NCBI GenBank assembly: GCA_003241785.1
Contig: QFPW01000006.1
Span: 186,001 to 250,000 of the forward strand
Length of the DNA: 64,000 nt
Source of the DNA: Rhodovulum sulfidophilum
Lineage (GTDB): Bacteria; Pseudomonadota; Alphaproteobacteria; Rhodobacterales; Rhodobacteraceae
Direction: 5' to 3'
Part shown: positions 1-9,100 of the stretch, one piece after another
How the letters are laid out: every line of letters begins with the position of its first letter
How positions within the stretch are numbered: position 1 is the stretch's first letter
Program-made: the position numbers and the translations under genes
Notes under the pieces: generated by a model
Databases searched by the model: none
What the model was told of the DNA's origin: nothing
What the model saw: only the letters and a program-made list of their open reading frames with translations

Positions 1-1
1 C

Positions 2-874
2 CGGCGCGAGGTGCCCGAGAACCTGTGGGTCAAATGCGACGGCTGCGGGACCATGCTGTTCCACCGCGAGCTCGCCGACAACCTGAACGTCTGCCCGAAC
101 TGCGGCTACCACATGGCGATCAGCCCGCGCGACCGGTTCCGCGCGCTCTTCGACGGCGGCGTCTTCGTCGAGGTGAAGGTCGAGAAGCCGATCGCCGATC
201 CGCTCGGCTTCAAGGACCAGAAGAAATACCCCGACCGGCTGCGCGAGGCGCGCAAGAAGACCGGCGAGGAGGATGCGATGCTGGTCGCCGAGGGCGAGAT
301 CGGCCGGCTGAAGACGATCTGCGTCGGCCAGGATTTCGCCTTCATGGGCGGCTCCATGGGCATGTATGTCGGCAATGCGATCGTCGCGGGCGCCGAGCGC
401 GCGGTGAAGCGCAAATGCCCGCTGGTGCTCTTCTCCGCCGCCGGGGGGGCCCGGATGCAGGAGGGGATCCTCAGCCTGATGCAGATGCCGCGCGCCACGG
501 TCGCGGTGCAGATGCTGAAGGAGGCGGGGCTGCCCTACGTGGTCGTGCTGACCGATCCGACGACCGGCGGCGTCACCGCGAGCTATGCGATGCTCGGGGA
601 CGTGCAGATCGCCGAGCCCGGCGCGCTCATCTGCTTCGCCGGCCCCCGCGTCATCGAGCAGACGATTCGCGAGACGCTTCCCGAGGGGTTCCAGCGCTCG
701 GAATACCTGCTCGACCATGGCATGCTCGACATGGTGGTGAAGCGCGGCGACATGCGCGAGACGCTGACCCGCCTGCTGCGGCTCCTGACCAACCAGCCCG
801 CCGCCGTGCAGGGCGAGCTCGTCGCCGTGACCCCGCCGCCGGAGCCCGAGGCGGTTCCGCCCGCCGGCACCTGA
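2..874 (+). CDS. accD: Acetyl-CoA carboxylase carboxyltransferase subunit beta, 5'-truncated by the window edge
   Basis: This is the beta subunit of the carboxyltransferase of acetyl-CoA carboxylase. It works with AccA to transfer the carboxyl group from carboxybiotin-BCCP to acetyl-CoA, the first step of fatty acid synthesis in the cytoplasm. The frame is open from base 2. The GTG at 11 lies inside the conserved N-terminal stretch (RREVPENLWVKC), so the true start is upstream of the window. The zinc ribbon is visible as CDGC near the N-terminus followed by CPNC. The crotonase-like core follows, with GGARMQEG and TDPTTGGVTASYAM. About 20 residues appear to be missing compared with the family. 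folC follows after 4 bases and is probably co-transcribed. Confidence 0.96.
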   Translation, partial: RREVPENLWVKCDGCGTMLFHRELADNLNVCPNCGYHMAISPRDRFRALFDGGVFVEVKVEKPIADPLGFKDQKKYPDRLREARKKTGEEDAMLVAEGEIGRLKTICVGQDFAFMGGSMGMYVGNAIVAGAERAVKRKCPLVLFSAAGGARMQEGILSLMQMPRATVAVQMLKEAGLPYVVVLTDPTTGGVTASYAMLGDVQIAEPGALICFAGPRVIEQTIRETLPEGFQRSEYLLDHGMLDMVVKRGDMRETLTRLLRLLTNQPAAVQGELVAVTPPPEPEAVPPAGT

Positions 875-878
875 CGCG

Positions 879-2168
879 ATGACCGCCGCGCCCGTGCCGG
901 GCCCCGGCTCCGACCGGGTGCTCGAGCGGCTGATGACGCTGCATCCGAAGGTCATCGATCTCACGCTCGACCGTGTCGAGCGGCTGCTCGCCGCGCTCGG
1001 CCATCCCGAGCTCCGCCTGCCGCCGGTGATCCATGTCGCGGGCACCAACGGCAAGGGCTCGACGCTGGCGATGATCCGCGCCGGGCTCGAGGCCGAGGGC
1101 AAGACCGTCCACGTCTATACCTCGCCGCATCTCGCGCGGTTCCACGAGCGGATCCGCGTCGCGGGCGCGCTGATCGACGAGGACGCGCTGATCGCGCTGC
1201 TCGAACGCTGCGAGGCCGCGAACGGCGGCGCGCCGATCACCTTCTTCGAGGTCACCACCGTCGCGGCGCTGCTCGCCTTCGCCGAGACGCCGGCCGACTA
1301 CACGCTGCTCGAGGTCGGGCTCGGCGGCCGGCTCGACGCCACCAACGTGATCCCGCGGCCCGCGGTCACGGTGATCACCCCGGTCTCGATCGACCACCAG
1401 CAGTATCTCGGCGAGACGCTCGGCGAGATCGCGGGCGAGAAGGCGGGGATCCTGAAGCCCGGCGTCCCGGCGGTGATCGGGCCGCAGGAGGCCGGGGCGC
1501 TCGCGGTGATCGAGGCGCGGGCCGAGGCGCTCGGCGCTCCGCTGACGGTCGCGAACCGCGACTGGCAGGTCTGGGAGGAGCGGGGGCGGATCGCCTTCCT
1601 CGACGAGCGGGGGCTGCTCGACCTGCCGCGCCCCAATCTCATCGGCGCGCATCAGGTGACGAACGCGGGCGCGGCGCTCGCCGCGCTGCGCGTGCTCGGC
1701 GCCAGCGACGCCGCCTGCGAGGCGGCGGTGACGCACGCCGAATGGCCGGCGCGGCTGCAGCGGCTGCGCCGGGGGCCGCTCGTGGAGGCCGCGGACGATT
1801 GCGAGCTGTGGCTCGACGGCGGCCACAACCCGGCGGCGGGCGAGGCGCTCGCCGAGGCGCTCGGCCGGCTGCCCGCGCGGCCGCTCCATCTCGTCACCGG
1901 GATGCTGAACACCAAGGACATCGCGGGCTTCCTGCGCCCGCTCGCCGCGCTGGCGCGCGACCTGCGCGGCGTGAGCATTCCGGGCGAGGCGGCGACGCTT
2001 TCGGGCGCCGAGACGGTCGCCGTGGCGCGGAGCGTCGGGATGGCGGCGTCCGAGGCGCCGGACGTCGCGACCGCGATCGCCGAGATCCGCGCGGCGGATC
2101 CGGGCGCGCGGATCCTGATCTGCGGCTCGCTCTACCTCGCGGGCAGGGTGCTGCGCGAGAACGGGTGA
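879..2168 (+). CDS. folC: Bifunctional folylpolyglutamate synthase / dihydrofolate synthase
   Basis: This Mur-ligase-family enzyme adds glutamate to dihydropteroate and then to tetrahydrofolates, using ATP in the cytoplasm. The 429 residues match the family length. The P-loop reads HVAGTNGKGST, followed by YTSPHL and the FHERIR motif of FolC. The Mur-ligase signature EVGLGGRLDATN is present, and the C-terminal domain has LDGGHNP. The ATG lies 4 bases after accD, the usual order in Rhodobacterales and related alphaproteobacteria. The gene ends at a convergent junction with trxA that carries two palindromic repeats and a terminator. Confidence 0.96.
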   Translation: MTAAPVPGPGSDRVLERLMTLHPKVIDLTLDRVERLLAALGHPELRLPPVIHVAGTNGKGSTLAMIRAGLEAEGKTVHVYTSPHLARFHERIRVAGALIDEDALIALLERCEAANGGAPITFFEVTTVAALLAFAETPADYTLLEVGLGGRLDATNVIPRPAVTVITPVSIDHQQYLGETLGEIAGEKAGILKPGVPAVIGPQEAGALAVIEARAEALGAPLTVANRDWQVWEERGRIAFLDERGLLDLPRPNLIGAHQVTNAGAALAALRVLGASDAACEAAVTHAEWPARLQRLRRGPLVEAADDCELWLDGGHNPAAGEALAEALGRLPARPLHLVTGMLNTKDIAGFLRPLAALARDLRGVSIPGEAATLSGAETVAVARSVGMAASEAPDVATAIAEIRAADPGARILICGSLYLAGRVLRENG

Positions 2169-2174
2169 GCGGGA

Positions 2175-2192
2175 GGCGGACCGAGGTCCGCC
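2175..2192. repeat. Dispersed palindrome, copy 1 (GGCGGACC arms)
   Basis: An 18-base element, GGCGGACCGAGGTCCGCC, has 8-base arms and a 2-base loop and lies 6 bases after the folC stop. The same element recurs at 28245-28262 and 62560-62577, with a variant at 62611-62628. All copies lie at junctions of convergent genes. A transcription-end or REP-like role is inferred. Confidence 0.7.
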
Positions 2193-2232
2193 CCACGGGC
2201 GCGGGGCGCGCCGTTTCAAACCTCGCCGCGCT

Positions 2233-2301
2233 GTCCCGGGCTTGACCCGGGACCTCGACCCTCGGAGCGGAAGCCTCGAGGTCCCGGGTCAAGCCCGGGA
2301 C
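2233..2301. repeat. Long perfect inverted repeat between folC and trxA
   Basis: The arms 2233-2258 and 2276-2301 are perfect 26-base inverted repeats around a 17-base loop. Each arm contains a CCCGGGCTTGACCCGGG core that is itself nearly palindromic. A diverged copy lies at 28133-28213 in another convergent junction. A transcript from either strand would form a very stable stem, so it could act as a bidirectional transcription barrier. It also resembles a dispersed palindromic repeat family. Confidence 0.8.
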
Positions 2302-2324
2302 GGCGGTGCGCCTGAACGCCCCTC

Positions 2325-2360
2325 AAAGAAAACCCCGCCGATCCGAAGATCGACGGGGTT
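2325..2360 (-). terminator. Intrinsic terminator of trxA
   Basis: Read on the minus strand, a GC-rich stem (AACCCCG at 2331-2337 pairing with CGGGGTT at 2354-2360, extended by GATC/GATC pairing) is followed by TTTTCTTT (complement of 2325-2332). This is a classical rho-independent terminator 40 to 75 bases after the trxA stop. It probably ends the whole divL-like to trxA operon. Confidence 0.85.
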
Positions 2361-2398
2361 TCGCATTTCAGCCGGTTGACCGAGCCGGTCGTCGGCGC

Positions 2399-2719
2399 TC
2401 AGACCGAGTCTTCGATCCAGCCCTTGAGGCTCGCCTTCGGCGCGGCGCCGGTGCGGTTCGAGATGACCTCGCCGCCCTTGAACATGAAGAGCGCCGGGAT
2501 GCCGCGGACGCCGAACTGCGCCGGCAGGCCGGGGTTCTCGTCCACGTTGACCTTCGCGACCTTGATCTTGCCTTCGTATTCGGTGGCAAGCTCTTCCAGC
2601 GCCGGGCCGATCATGCGGCAGGGACCGCACCATTCCGCCCAGAAATCGACCAGGACCGGCACTTCGGACGCGAGCACTTCGTCCTGAAAGTTGCTGTCCG
2701 TAACCTTGACCGTCGCCAT
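2399..2719 (-). CDS. trxA: Thioredoxin
   Basis: Cytoplasmic thioredoxin is a dithiol reductant for ribonucleotide reductase and other proteins. The active site is WCGPC, with C31 and C34 in the 106-residue protein, and the cis-proline loop GIPALFMF follows. I chose the ATG at 2719 because it gives the standard family N-terminus (MATVKVTDSNF) and has GAGGAG at 2727-2732, 7 bases upstream. An upstream in-frame start at 2749 would add ten unusual residues. The gene lies 55 bases downstream of addA on the same strand, an arrangement common in alphaproteobacteria, and has its own terminator. Confidence 0.97.
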   Translation of the reverse strand: MATVKVTDSNFQDEVLASEVPVLVDFWAEWCGPCRMIGPALEELATEYEGKIKVAKVNVDENPGLPAQFGVRGIPALFMFKGGEVISNRTGAAPKASLKGWIEDSV

Positions 2720-2774
2720 TGCGTGGCTCCTCGAATGAACTTGGCCCATAAACTATGGAGCGACCCCCTCAGGG

Positions 2775-5700
2775 TCAAGGGAGCCCGCCCAGGATGGCGC
2801 CCGGTCCGCCCTCCGCGCGGGCGAGCGCGGCGGCGGTGAGCGCGGCCGGCAGCGGCATCAGCCGCGCGGTCCGGGTCCAGAGCACGGCGGTCTCGACCCG
2901 GCGCCCCGGCCAGATCGCGGCCAGCGCCGCGGCATAGGCGCCCATCTGGCGCAGGATGCCCTCGGGCACCTGCTCGGGCCGCTCCGGCACGCCGCGGTTG
3001 GTCTTGAAATCGACCGCCAGCACCCGGTCGGGCGCGACCACCAGCCGGTCGATCCGGCCGATCAGCCGCGCGCCGCCCGGCAGTGGCGCGGCGATCTCGA
3101 CCTCGGCGAGCGCGTCCGGCGCGAAGATCTCCGCGAGTTCGGGCGCGCGCAGCACGGCCGCGGCCTCGGCCAGCAGCGGGTCGAGATCGGCGCGGCCGGG
3201 CAGCAGTCGCGCGGCGAGCGCGGGCCAGTCGGCGGGCGGATGGGCGCGCAGCCGCTCGAGCAGCAGATGGACCGCCTCGCCGCGCGCCAGCGGATCCTCG
3301 CCGGGCGCGAAGAGCTCCGGCTCGGCCGGCAGCGCGTGCGCGCCGCCGAGACCCGAGGGCGTGAGCGCCGGCGCCGCGCCGGGCGGGATCGGCGCGTGGC
3401 GGCCGGTCCAGCCGGGCAAGGGCGCCACCTCGGGCTCGGGCTCGGCCCGCGCGACGCCGGTCACCGTTTCCCAGCCGGTGGCGAGGATCGCCCCGTCCTC
3501 GGTCGTTTCGGGCCCGAGGCGCGCGAGGCCGGACTCCACGAGGCCGTACCAGCTGTCGTCGCCCGGCTTCGGCGCCTTGCCCGCGCCCGCGACGATGAGC
3601 CAGGACCGGGCGCGGGTCAGCGCGACATAGAGCAGGCGCCGGTTCTCGGCCCGGGTCAGCACGCGCCGCGCGGCCTCCGCCGTCGCGAGCGCGGGCGGCG
3701 CCGCGTCGCTCGGGCCGCGCCAGGCGGCGGCGCCACCGTCGAGCCGGGCGATCCGGGGCGGATTGGCCGCCTCCGGCCGGGGCGCGGTGTCGGGCAGGAT
3801 CACGATCGGCGCCTCGAGCCCCTTCGCGCCATGCACCGTCATCACCCGGGCCTGGTCGGCGCTGTCCTCGAGCCGGCGCTTCACCCGCAGCTCGGCCCGG
3901 TCGATCCAGCCGAGAAAGCCGGTCAGGCTCGGCGCTTCCTCGGCCTCGTAGGCGAGCGCCTGGTCGAGCAGCGCGTCGATCGCATCCTCGGATTCCGGAC
4001 CGAGCCGCGCGACGAGCCGGCGGCGGCCGTCGTGGCGGACGAGGATCCGTTCAAGCAATTCGAAGGGGCGCGCGTAGTCGGCGAGCGAGCGGATGTCGTC
4101 GATGAGATCGACCACGCCGGGGAAATCGGCGCGCCGCTCGCGGAGCGCGTGCCAGAGCGTGCCGGTCCTGGGATGGGCGAGCCCGAAGAGCTCGGCCTCG
4201 CCGAGCCCGCCGAGCGGCCCGCGCAGCAGCGCGGCGAGCGAGAGGTCGTCGTCGCGGGTCGCCGCGACCCGGAGCACGGCGAGCAGGTCCTTGACCGCGA
4301 GCTCGCCCTCGAGCTTCAGCACGTCCGCGCCCGCGACCGGCACCCGCGCCGCCTTCAGCGCGCGGATGATCGCGTGGAAGAGCTCGGCGCGGCGCTGCAC
4401 CAGGATGAGCACGTCGCCGGGCCGGATCGCCCGGTTCTCGCCGGGCAGGAGCCGCCCTTCGTCGAGCCAGCCCCTGATCCGCGCGGCGATCGTCTCGGCG
4501 AGCCGGGCGACCGGATCCTCCGGCGTCTCGGCCGCCTTCGGGCTGTCCCAGGGCGGGTCGTCGTCCTTGTCGGGCTTCGGCAGGAAGGGCCAGAGCTCGA
4601 CCCGGCCCGGCATCGCGTCGCGGAAGGCGAGATGCTCGACGCGTTCGAGCCCCGCGCCGGCCGGCCCGGCGAAGACCGCGTCGACGAGGGCGAGCACAGG
4701 CGGCGCGGAACGGAAGGAATAGAGCAGGTCGCAGCGCCGCAGCTCCTCGCCGAGGCCGGAGAGAAGCTCGGTGTAGAGCGCGCGCATCCGGCCGAACTCG
4801 ACCGGATCGGCGCCCTGGAAGCTGTAGATCGACTGTTTCTCGTCGCCGACGACGAAGATGGTCCGCGCGACGGTCCGGCCCGACAGGCCGACGAAGAACT
4901 CCTCCGAGATCGCCCGGATCACGTCCCATTGCCGCGGGCTCGTGTCCTGCGCCTCGTCGACCAGGATGTGGTCGAGCCCGCCGTCGAGCCGCCAGAGCAC
5001 CCAGGCCGCCGTCTCGCGTCGCGACAGCAGCAGGCGCGCGCGCTCGATCAGGTCGTCGAAATCGAGCTGGCCGCGCGCCTGCTTGCGCGCCTCGTAGCGG
5101 GCGAGAAAGCCGCGTGCGAAAGCGTGCAGCGCCTCGGCCCGCGCGAGCGCCGCGAGCGCGAGTCGGCGCGGTCGCGCCGCCTCGACCTTGCGCATCAGGT
5201 GGTCGAGCGCATCCGAGAGCGCCGGATGCGCCGCGCGCATGCCCTTGGTCGGAGTCTTGCCGAGCTTGGCGCCGAAGGGCGCCGCCGCGCCCTTGCCGAA
5301 CAGGAGCGCGCCTTCCAGCGCCGCGAGGCAGGCGGCCGGATCGCCCTGGCCCAGCGCCTCCGCCAGCGCCGCGCCGAGCTCGCGGTCCCGGACCGACCCC
5401 TCGGCGAGCAGCGGTAGCCAGGTGCGGGCGCAGGCGCGCGACCCCTCGCTCATCACCTCGGCGTGGATGTTCTCGAGCCGCGCGTCCACCTCGGCGCCGA
5501 GCGCCCCGGCCATCGCGGCGCGGTCGAAGGGCGCGGCGAAGGCGTCGCGGTGCTGGACGATCTCGAGCATCAAGGGATCGGGATCGTCGCCGGAGAGATG
5601 CGCGGCCATGCCCCGCGTCGCCGCCGGATCCTCCACCGCGAGCCGGTCGAGCACCTCCTCGCGCAGCGCGCGGGCCGCGCGGTCGTCGAGCATCTGGAAG

Positions 5701-6170
5701 CTTGGCGCCACCCCGGCCTCGAGCGGGAAGCGGCGGAGCAGCGCGTCGCAGAAGGCGTGGATCGTCTGGATCTTGAGCCCGCCCGGCGTCTCGAGCCCGC
5801 GCGCGAAGAGCCGGCGCGCCTCGTTGAGCTTTCCGGGCGTCAGCCCCCTCACATCCTCGCCGAGCCTCTCGATCTCGGCGCGCAGCTCGGTGTCGCCCAG
5901 CATCGCCCATTTCCCGAGCGTCTCGAACAGGCGGTTCTGCATCTCCGCCGCCGCGGCCTTGGTATAGGTGAGGCAGAGAATGCGGCGCGGGTCGGTGCCG
6001 GCGAGCATGAGCCGCGCCACCCGGTCGGTCAGCACGCGGGTCTTGCCCGAGCCCGCGTTGGCCGAGACCCAGCTCGACTTGCCCGGCTCCGCCGCCCGGT
6101 GCTGGGCGCGCGTGGCCGGGGTGGGGGGCTCGGGGGCCGGCGCGGCATCGCTCAGGCTGGCCTTGGTCAC
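2775..6170 (-). CDS. addA: Double-strand break repair helicase-nuclease AddA
   Basis: AddA is the UvrD-like helicase and nuclease subunit of AddAB, which processes double-strand DNA ends for RecA-dependent recombination. Of 1131 residues, helicase motifs appear in order: ANAGSGKT (residues 37-44), LCLTYTKAAAAEM, LVDEAQDTSPRQW, VVGDEKQSIYSFQG, VMTVHGAKGLEAPIV and LYVALTRA. The C-terminal RecB-type nuclease shows AVDFKTN. The start is GTG at 6170 and overlaps the addB stop as GTGA, so the two subunits are translationally coupled. The length matches alphaproteobacterial AddA. trxA follows. Confidence 0.95.
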   Translation of the reverse strand: MTKASLSDAAPAPEPPTPATRAQHRAAEPGKSSWVSANAGSGKTRVLTDRVARLMLAGTDPRRILCLTYTKAAAAEMQNRLFETLGKWAMLGDTELRAEIERLGEDVRGLTPGKLNEARRLFARGLETPGGLKIQTIHAFCDALLRRFPLEAGVAPSFQMLDDRAARALREEVLDRLAVEDPAATRGMAAHLSGDDPDPLMLEIVQHRDAFAAPFDRAAMAGALGAEVDARLENIHAEVMSEGSRACARTWLPLLAEGSVRDRELGAALAEALGQGDPAACLAALEGALLFGKGAAAPFGAKLGKTPTKGMRAAHPALSDALDHLMRKVEAARPRRLALAALARAEALHAFARGFLARYEARKQARGQLDFDDLIERARLLLSRRETAAWVLWRLDGGLDHILVDEAQDTSPRQWDVIRAISEEFFVGLSGRTVARTIFVVGDEKQSIYSFQGADPVEFGRMRALYTELLSGLGEELRRCDLLYSFRSAPPVLALVDAVFAGPAGAGLERVEHLAFRDAMPGRVELWPFLPKPDKDDDPPWDSPKAAETPEDPVARLAETIAARIRGWLDEGRLLPGENRAIRPGDVLILVQRRAELFHAIIRALKAARVPVAGADVLKLEGELAVKDLLAVLRVAATRDDDLSLAALLRGPLGGLGEAELFGLAHPRTGTLWHALRERRADFPGVVDLIDDIRSLADYARPFELLERILVRHDGRRRLVARLGPESEDAIDALLDQALAYEAEEAPSLTGFLGWIDRAELRVKRRLEDSADQARVMTVHGAKGLEAPIVILPDTAPRPEAANPPRIARLDGGAAAWRGPSDAAPPALATAEAARRVLTRAENRRLLYVALTRARSWLIVAGAGKAPKPGDDSWYGLVESGLARLGPETTEDGAILATGWETVTGVARAEPEPEVAPLPGWTGRHAPIPPGAAPALTPSGLGGAHALPAEPELFAPGEDPLARGEAVHLLLERLRAHPPADWPALAARLLPGRADLDPLLAEAAAVLRAPELAEIFAPDALAEVEIAAPLPGGARLIGRIDRLVVAPDRVLAVDFKTNRGVPERPEQVPEGILRQMGAYAAALAAIWPGRRVETAVLWTRTARLMPLPAALTAAALARAEGGPGAILGGLP

Positions 6171-9100
6171 GCCGCGTCCTCCGGTTCCTCACCATCGCCC
6201 CATTCGCCGTGGCGCGCGAGATGGTCGTAGTCGTTCTGGTAGACGAGCTGCGCCGGCCGCAGCCGGGCGGTGAAGCCGCTCTCGCCGCGCTGATAGGTCG
6301 CGATCAGCTGGGCGAGGCGGGCCCAGGTCTCGGCGATCCGGTCCGGCACGCGGTCGAAGGCATGCGTCTCCGCGCGGCCGATCGAGACCAGTTCGAGATG
6401 GAAGGCCGGGGCGGGCGGCAGGGGCGCGAAGCCACCCGCCTCGGCGATCGCCGCCTCGAGCGGCAGCTGCAGATGGATCTTGCCCTTCCCCCTCGGCAGG
6501 CCGCCGGATTTGTAGTCGTAGATCGCGTAGCCTTCCGGCGCGCGGTCGATCCGGTCGGCGGTCGCGGTGACCGTGAAGGGCGCGGGCAGGCCCTCCACCG
6601 CGCGGCGGCCGCGGGCTTCCTGCGCGAGCGGCTCGGCGCGGCGGCGGCGCTCGGCCTCGCCATCGACGAAGGGGCCGGCGTTCCGGGCCAGCCGCGCGAA
6701 CCAGATCGCGCGCACCGCCGGCCAGGGCGTGGTGAGCGCGAGCTCGCTCTCGGCCGAGGCGAGCAGCCGGGCGGCCGCGTCGGGCGGCAAGCCGTCGCGC
6801 GTCGCCGCCATGAAATGCTCGATCACCGAATGAAGCGCGGTGCCGCGCGCCAGCGCGTCCGCGACCCGGCCCGGCGGATCGAGCGGCCGCAGGCGCAGCA
6901 CGTAGCGGGCGTAGATCGCGTAGGGGTCGCGCGCGAGCGTCTCGATCCGGGTGACCGAGAGCTCCTCGGGGAACTGGCCCGGGGCGAGCCGCGGCGACGG
7001 GCGCCGCGCGGCCGGCACGCGCGCCGCCGGCCGCGACAGCCGCTCGGCGAGGCCGAGCAGCGCCGCGCCCCGCGCCTTGGCCGCGTCGAGCGCGGCCTCG
7101 CCCTCGGGCGGCAGGCCGCGCAGCAGGTTCTCGAGGCGCATCAGCCAGCGCGCGGCGACGGTCGGCGCCTCGGCGTCGCGGGTGGCGCGGGAGACGATGA
7201 CGCGGGGGGCGCCCATCGCCTGCTGGAAGTCATGCGCGGCGAGGCCGATCCGCCGCTCCGGGCTCGGCAGGCCGAGCTCGGCGCGCATGGTCCGGTTGAG
7301 CCAGGGATCCGCCCCGGGCAGGCTCGGCCAGACGCCTTCGTTGAGGCCGCCGAGGACCACCAGCTCCGCCGTCTGCACCCGCGCCTCGAGCGTGCCCCAG
7401 ATCGCGATCCCGGGATGGGTCACGACCGCCTCCTCCGGCACGTCGATCGCCGCCATGATCGAGCGCAGGAGCGCCCGGTAGGCGGTGGCGTCGAGATCGC
7501 CGCCCGCGTCGGCGTCGCGCGCCAGCCCCTCCATCATCTCGAGCGCCCGCCCGCCGGCGCGGCGATCCCAGAGCGCGTGCGGCGCGGGGACCGGCCCCGC
7601 CGCGAGCGCCTCGGCCGCCGCGCGGTGCCAGGCGACGCGCGCGGCGAGCGGCTCGGGTCCCGGCGCGGGCTCGGGCCCGAGCGTGGCGCGCAGCCAGGCG
7701 ATCCAGTCCTCGGCCTTCTCCCTGACGGCCCAGGCCGCGAGGTCGTCCCAGTCGACCCAGGGCGCGCCGCCGCGCAGCTTCCGAAGCTCGAGCTTCGCGA
7801 CGAGGTCGAGATGGCGGCCGCGCGCGCCGGGGCCGGAATTGGTGAGCGGATGCTTCAGGAGGACGAGCAGCGCCTCGGGCGTCAGCCGTTCGCCGATCCG
7901 GTCGGCGAGCCGGCGCAGCAGCACCCCCGGCGGGGTCAGCGCCAGCGGCCGCCCGGCGCTGTCGTCGGGGATCAGCCCCCAGCGGTCGAGCTCCGCCGTC
8001 ACGCGCCGCGCGAGGATCCGGTCGGGGGTGATCAGCGCCGCCGGCGCGCCGCTCTCCGCCGCCTCGCGCAGCGCCAGCGCGATCGCGAGCGCCTCGCCGC
8101 GCGGATCGGGCGCCTCGATCCAGGTCAGGCCCGCGCAGGCCTCCGCGAGCGCGGGGCGCAGGTCGCCGCCCTCGGCGCGCCACTGGTCGGTGACCGGCGC
8201 CGGGCGCAGCGCCAGCGAGACGAGCGCGTTGCGCGCGGGCGATGGCGGCGGCGGCGCGGTCCAGGGCCGGACCTCCGCGGGGTCGAAGCCGATCTCGGCC
8301 GCGAGGCGGCGGAAGCCGTATTGGGGATGGTCGGCGGCGCCCTCGGCCTCGGGGCCGATCCGCTCCCAGACCGCCGCCGGCAGCGTCGCGTCGAAGCCTG
8401 GCAGGATCAGCGCCCCGAGCGGCAGGCGCGCAACCTCGGCCATGAAGCGCCGCGTCGCCCCGCGCGAGCCGGTCGAGCCCGCGACGATCACCGGATGGTC
8501 GGGCGGCGCGTCCCGCCAGATCCCGGCCCAGGCCTCGGCGGCGGCGCGCAGCCGCGCCTGGCCGCCGGCGTCGCCGCTCGCCGCCTCGTAATCCGCGAGC
8601 AGCCGCAGGAAGCGCAGGCTGCGCTGCCAGTGCTCGGCGTGTTCGGCGGCGTCGATCGTGTCGAGAGCCTCGGGCGCCACGCCCTCGCCGCGCATCTCGT
8701 CGAGCAGTTCCGCGAGGCTGTCGGCGAGGTCGAAGGCCGCCGTCTCGGAGGCGAGCCCGGGCTCGGCGGCGATCAGCGCCGCGACGAGCCGCGCAAGCTC
8801 GAGCTTGCGGCGCAGGGCCGAGACCGTCGGCGCCGGATCGAGCGGCCCGAGCGGGTCCTCGCCGAGCTCGGTCACCACCCGGATCCGGGGCAGGAGCCGC
8901 GCCGGCCCGCGCGCGAGCTCGGCGAGGAGCGCGCGGCGCATCCGCTGCGTGTTGACCCAGAGCTCGACCCGCGCCGCGGCCTCGGGCGGGCCGCCGGCGA
9001 GGCGCGCGTCGAGCCCCTCGACCACGGCGCGCGCGAAATCGGCGCCGGGCGGCAGGGCGAAGATCCGGGGACCATCGCTCGGGGGGAAGAAGGGTTTCAC
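6167..9100 (-). CDS. addB: Double-strand break repair protein AddB
   Basis: AddB is the second subunit of the AddAB end-processing complex. It consists of an inactive helicase-like fold plus a C-terminal nuclease domain, here visible as YDYKSGG. The 977 residues fit the alphaproteobacterial form. I find only one cysteine (in AEACAGL), so the four-cysteine iron-sulfur staple of Bacillus-type AddB is absent. A canonical Walker A motif near the N-terminus is also not seen. The GTG start overlaps the stop of murU as GTGA, and its own stop overlaps addA in the same way. Confidence 0.93.
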   Translation of the reverse strand: MKPFFPPSDGPRIFALPPGADFARAVVEGLDARLAGGPPEAAARVELWVNTQRMRRALLAELARGPARLLPRIRVVTELGEDPLGPLDPAPTVSALRRKLELARLVAALIAAEPGLASETAAFDLADSLAELLDEMRGEGVAPEALDTIDAAEHAEHWQRSLRFLRLLADYEAASGDAGGQARLRAAAEAWAGIWRDAPPDHPVIVAGSTGSRGATRRFMAEVARLPLGALILPGFDATLPAAVWERIGPEAEGAADHPQYGFRRLAAEIGFDPAEVRPWTAPPPPSPARNALVSLALRPAPVTDQWRAEGGDLRPALAEACAGLTWIEAPDPRGEALAIALALREAAESGAPAALITPDRILARRVTAELDRWGLIPDDSAGRPLALTPPGVLLRRLADRIGERLTPEALLVLLKHPLTNSGPGARGRHLDLVAKLELRKLRGGAPWVDWDDLAAWAVREKAEDWIAWLRATLGPEPAPGPEPLAARVAWHRAAAEALAAGPVPAPHALWDRRAGGRALEMMEGLARDADAGGDLDATAYRALLRSIMAAIDVPEEAVVTHPGIAIWGTLEARVQTAELVVLGGLNEGVWPSLPGADPWLNRTMRAELGLPSPERRIGLAAHDFQQAMGAPRVIVSRATRDAEAPTVAARWLMRLENLLRGLPPEGEAALDAAKARGAALLGLAERLSRPAARVPAARRPSPRLAPGQFPEELSVTRIETLARDPYAIYARYVLRLRPLDPPGRVADALARGTALHSVIEHFMAATRDGLPPDAAARLLASAESELALTTPWPAVRAIWFARLARNAGPFVDGEAERRRRAEPLAQEARGRRAVEGLPAPFTVTATADRIDRAPEGYAIYDYKSGGLPRGKGKIHLQLPLEAAIAEAGGFAPLPPAPAFHLELVSIGRAETHAFDRVPDRIAETWARLAQLIATYQRGESGFTARLRPAQLVYQNDYDHLARHGEWGDGEEPEDAA

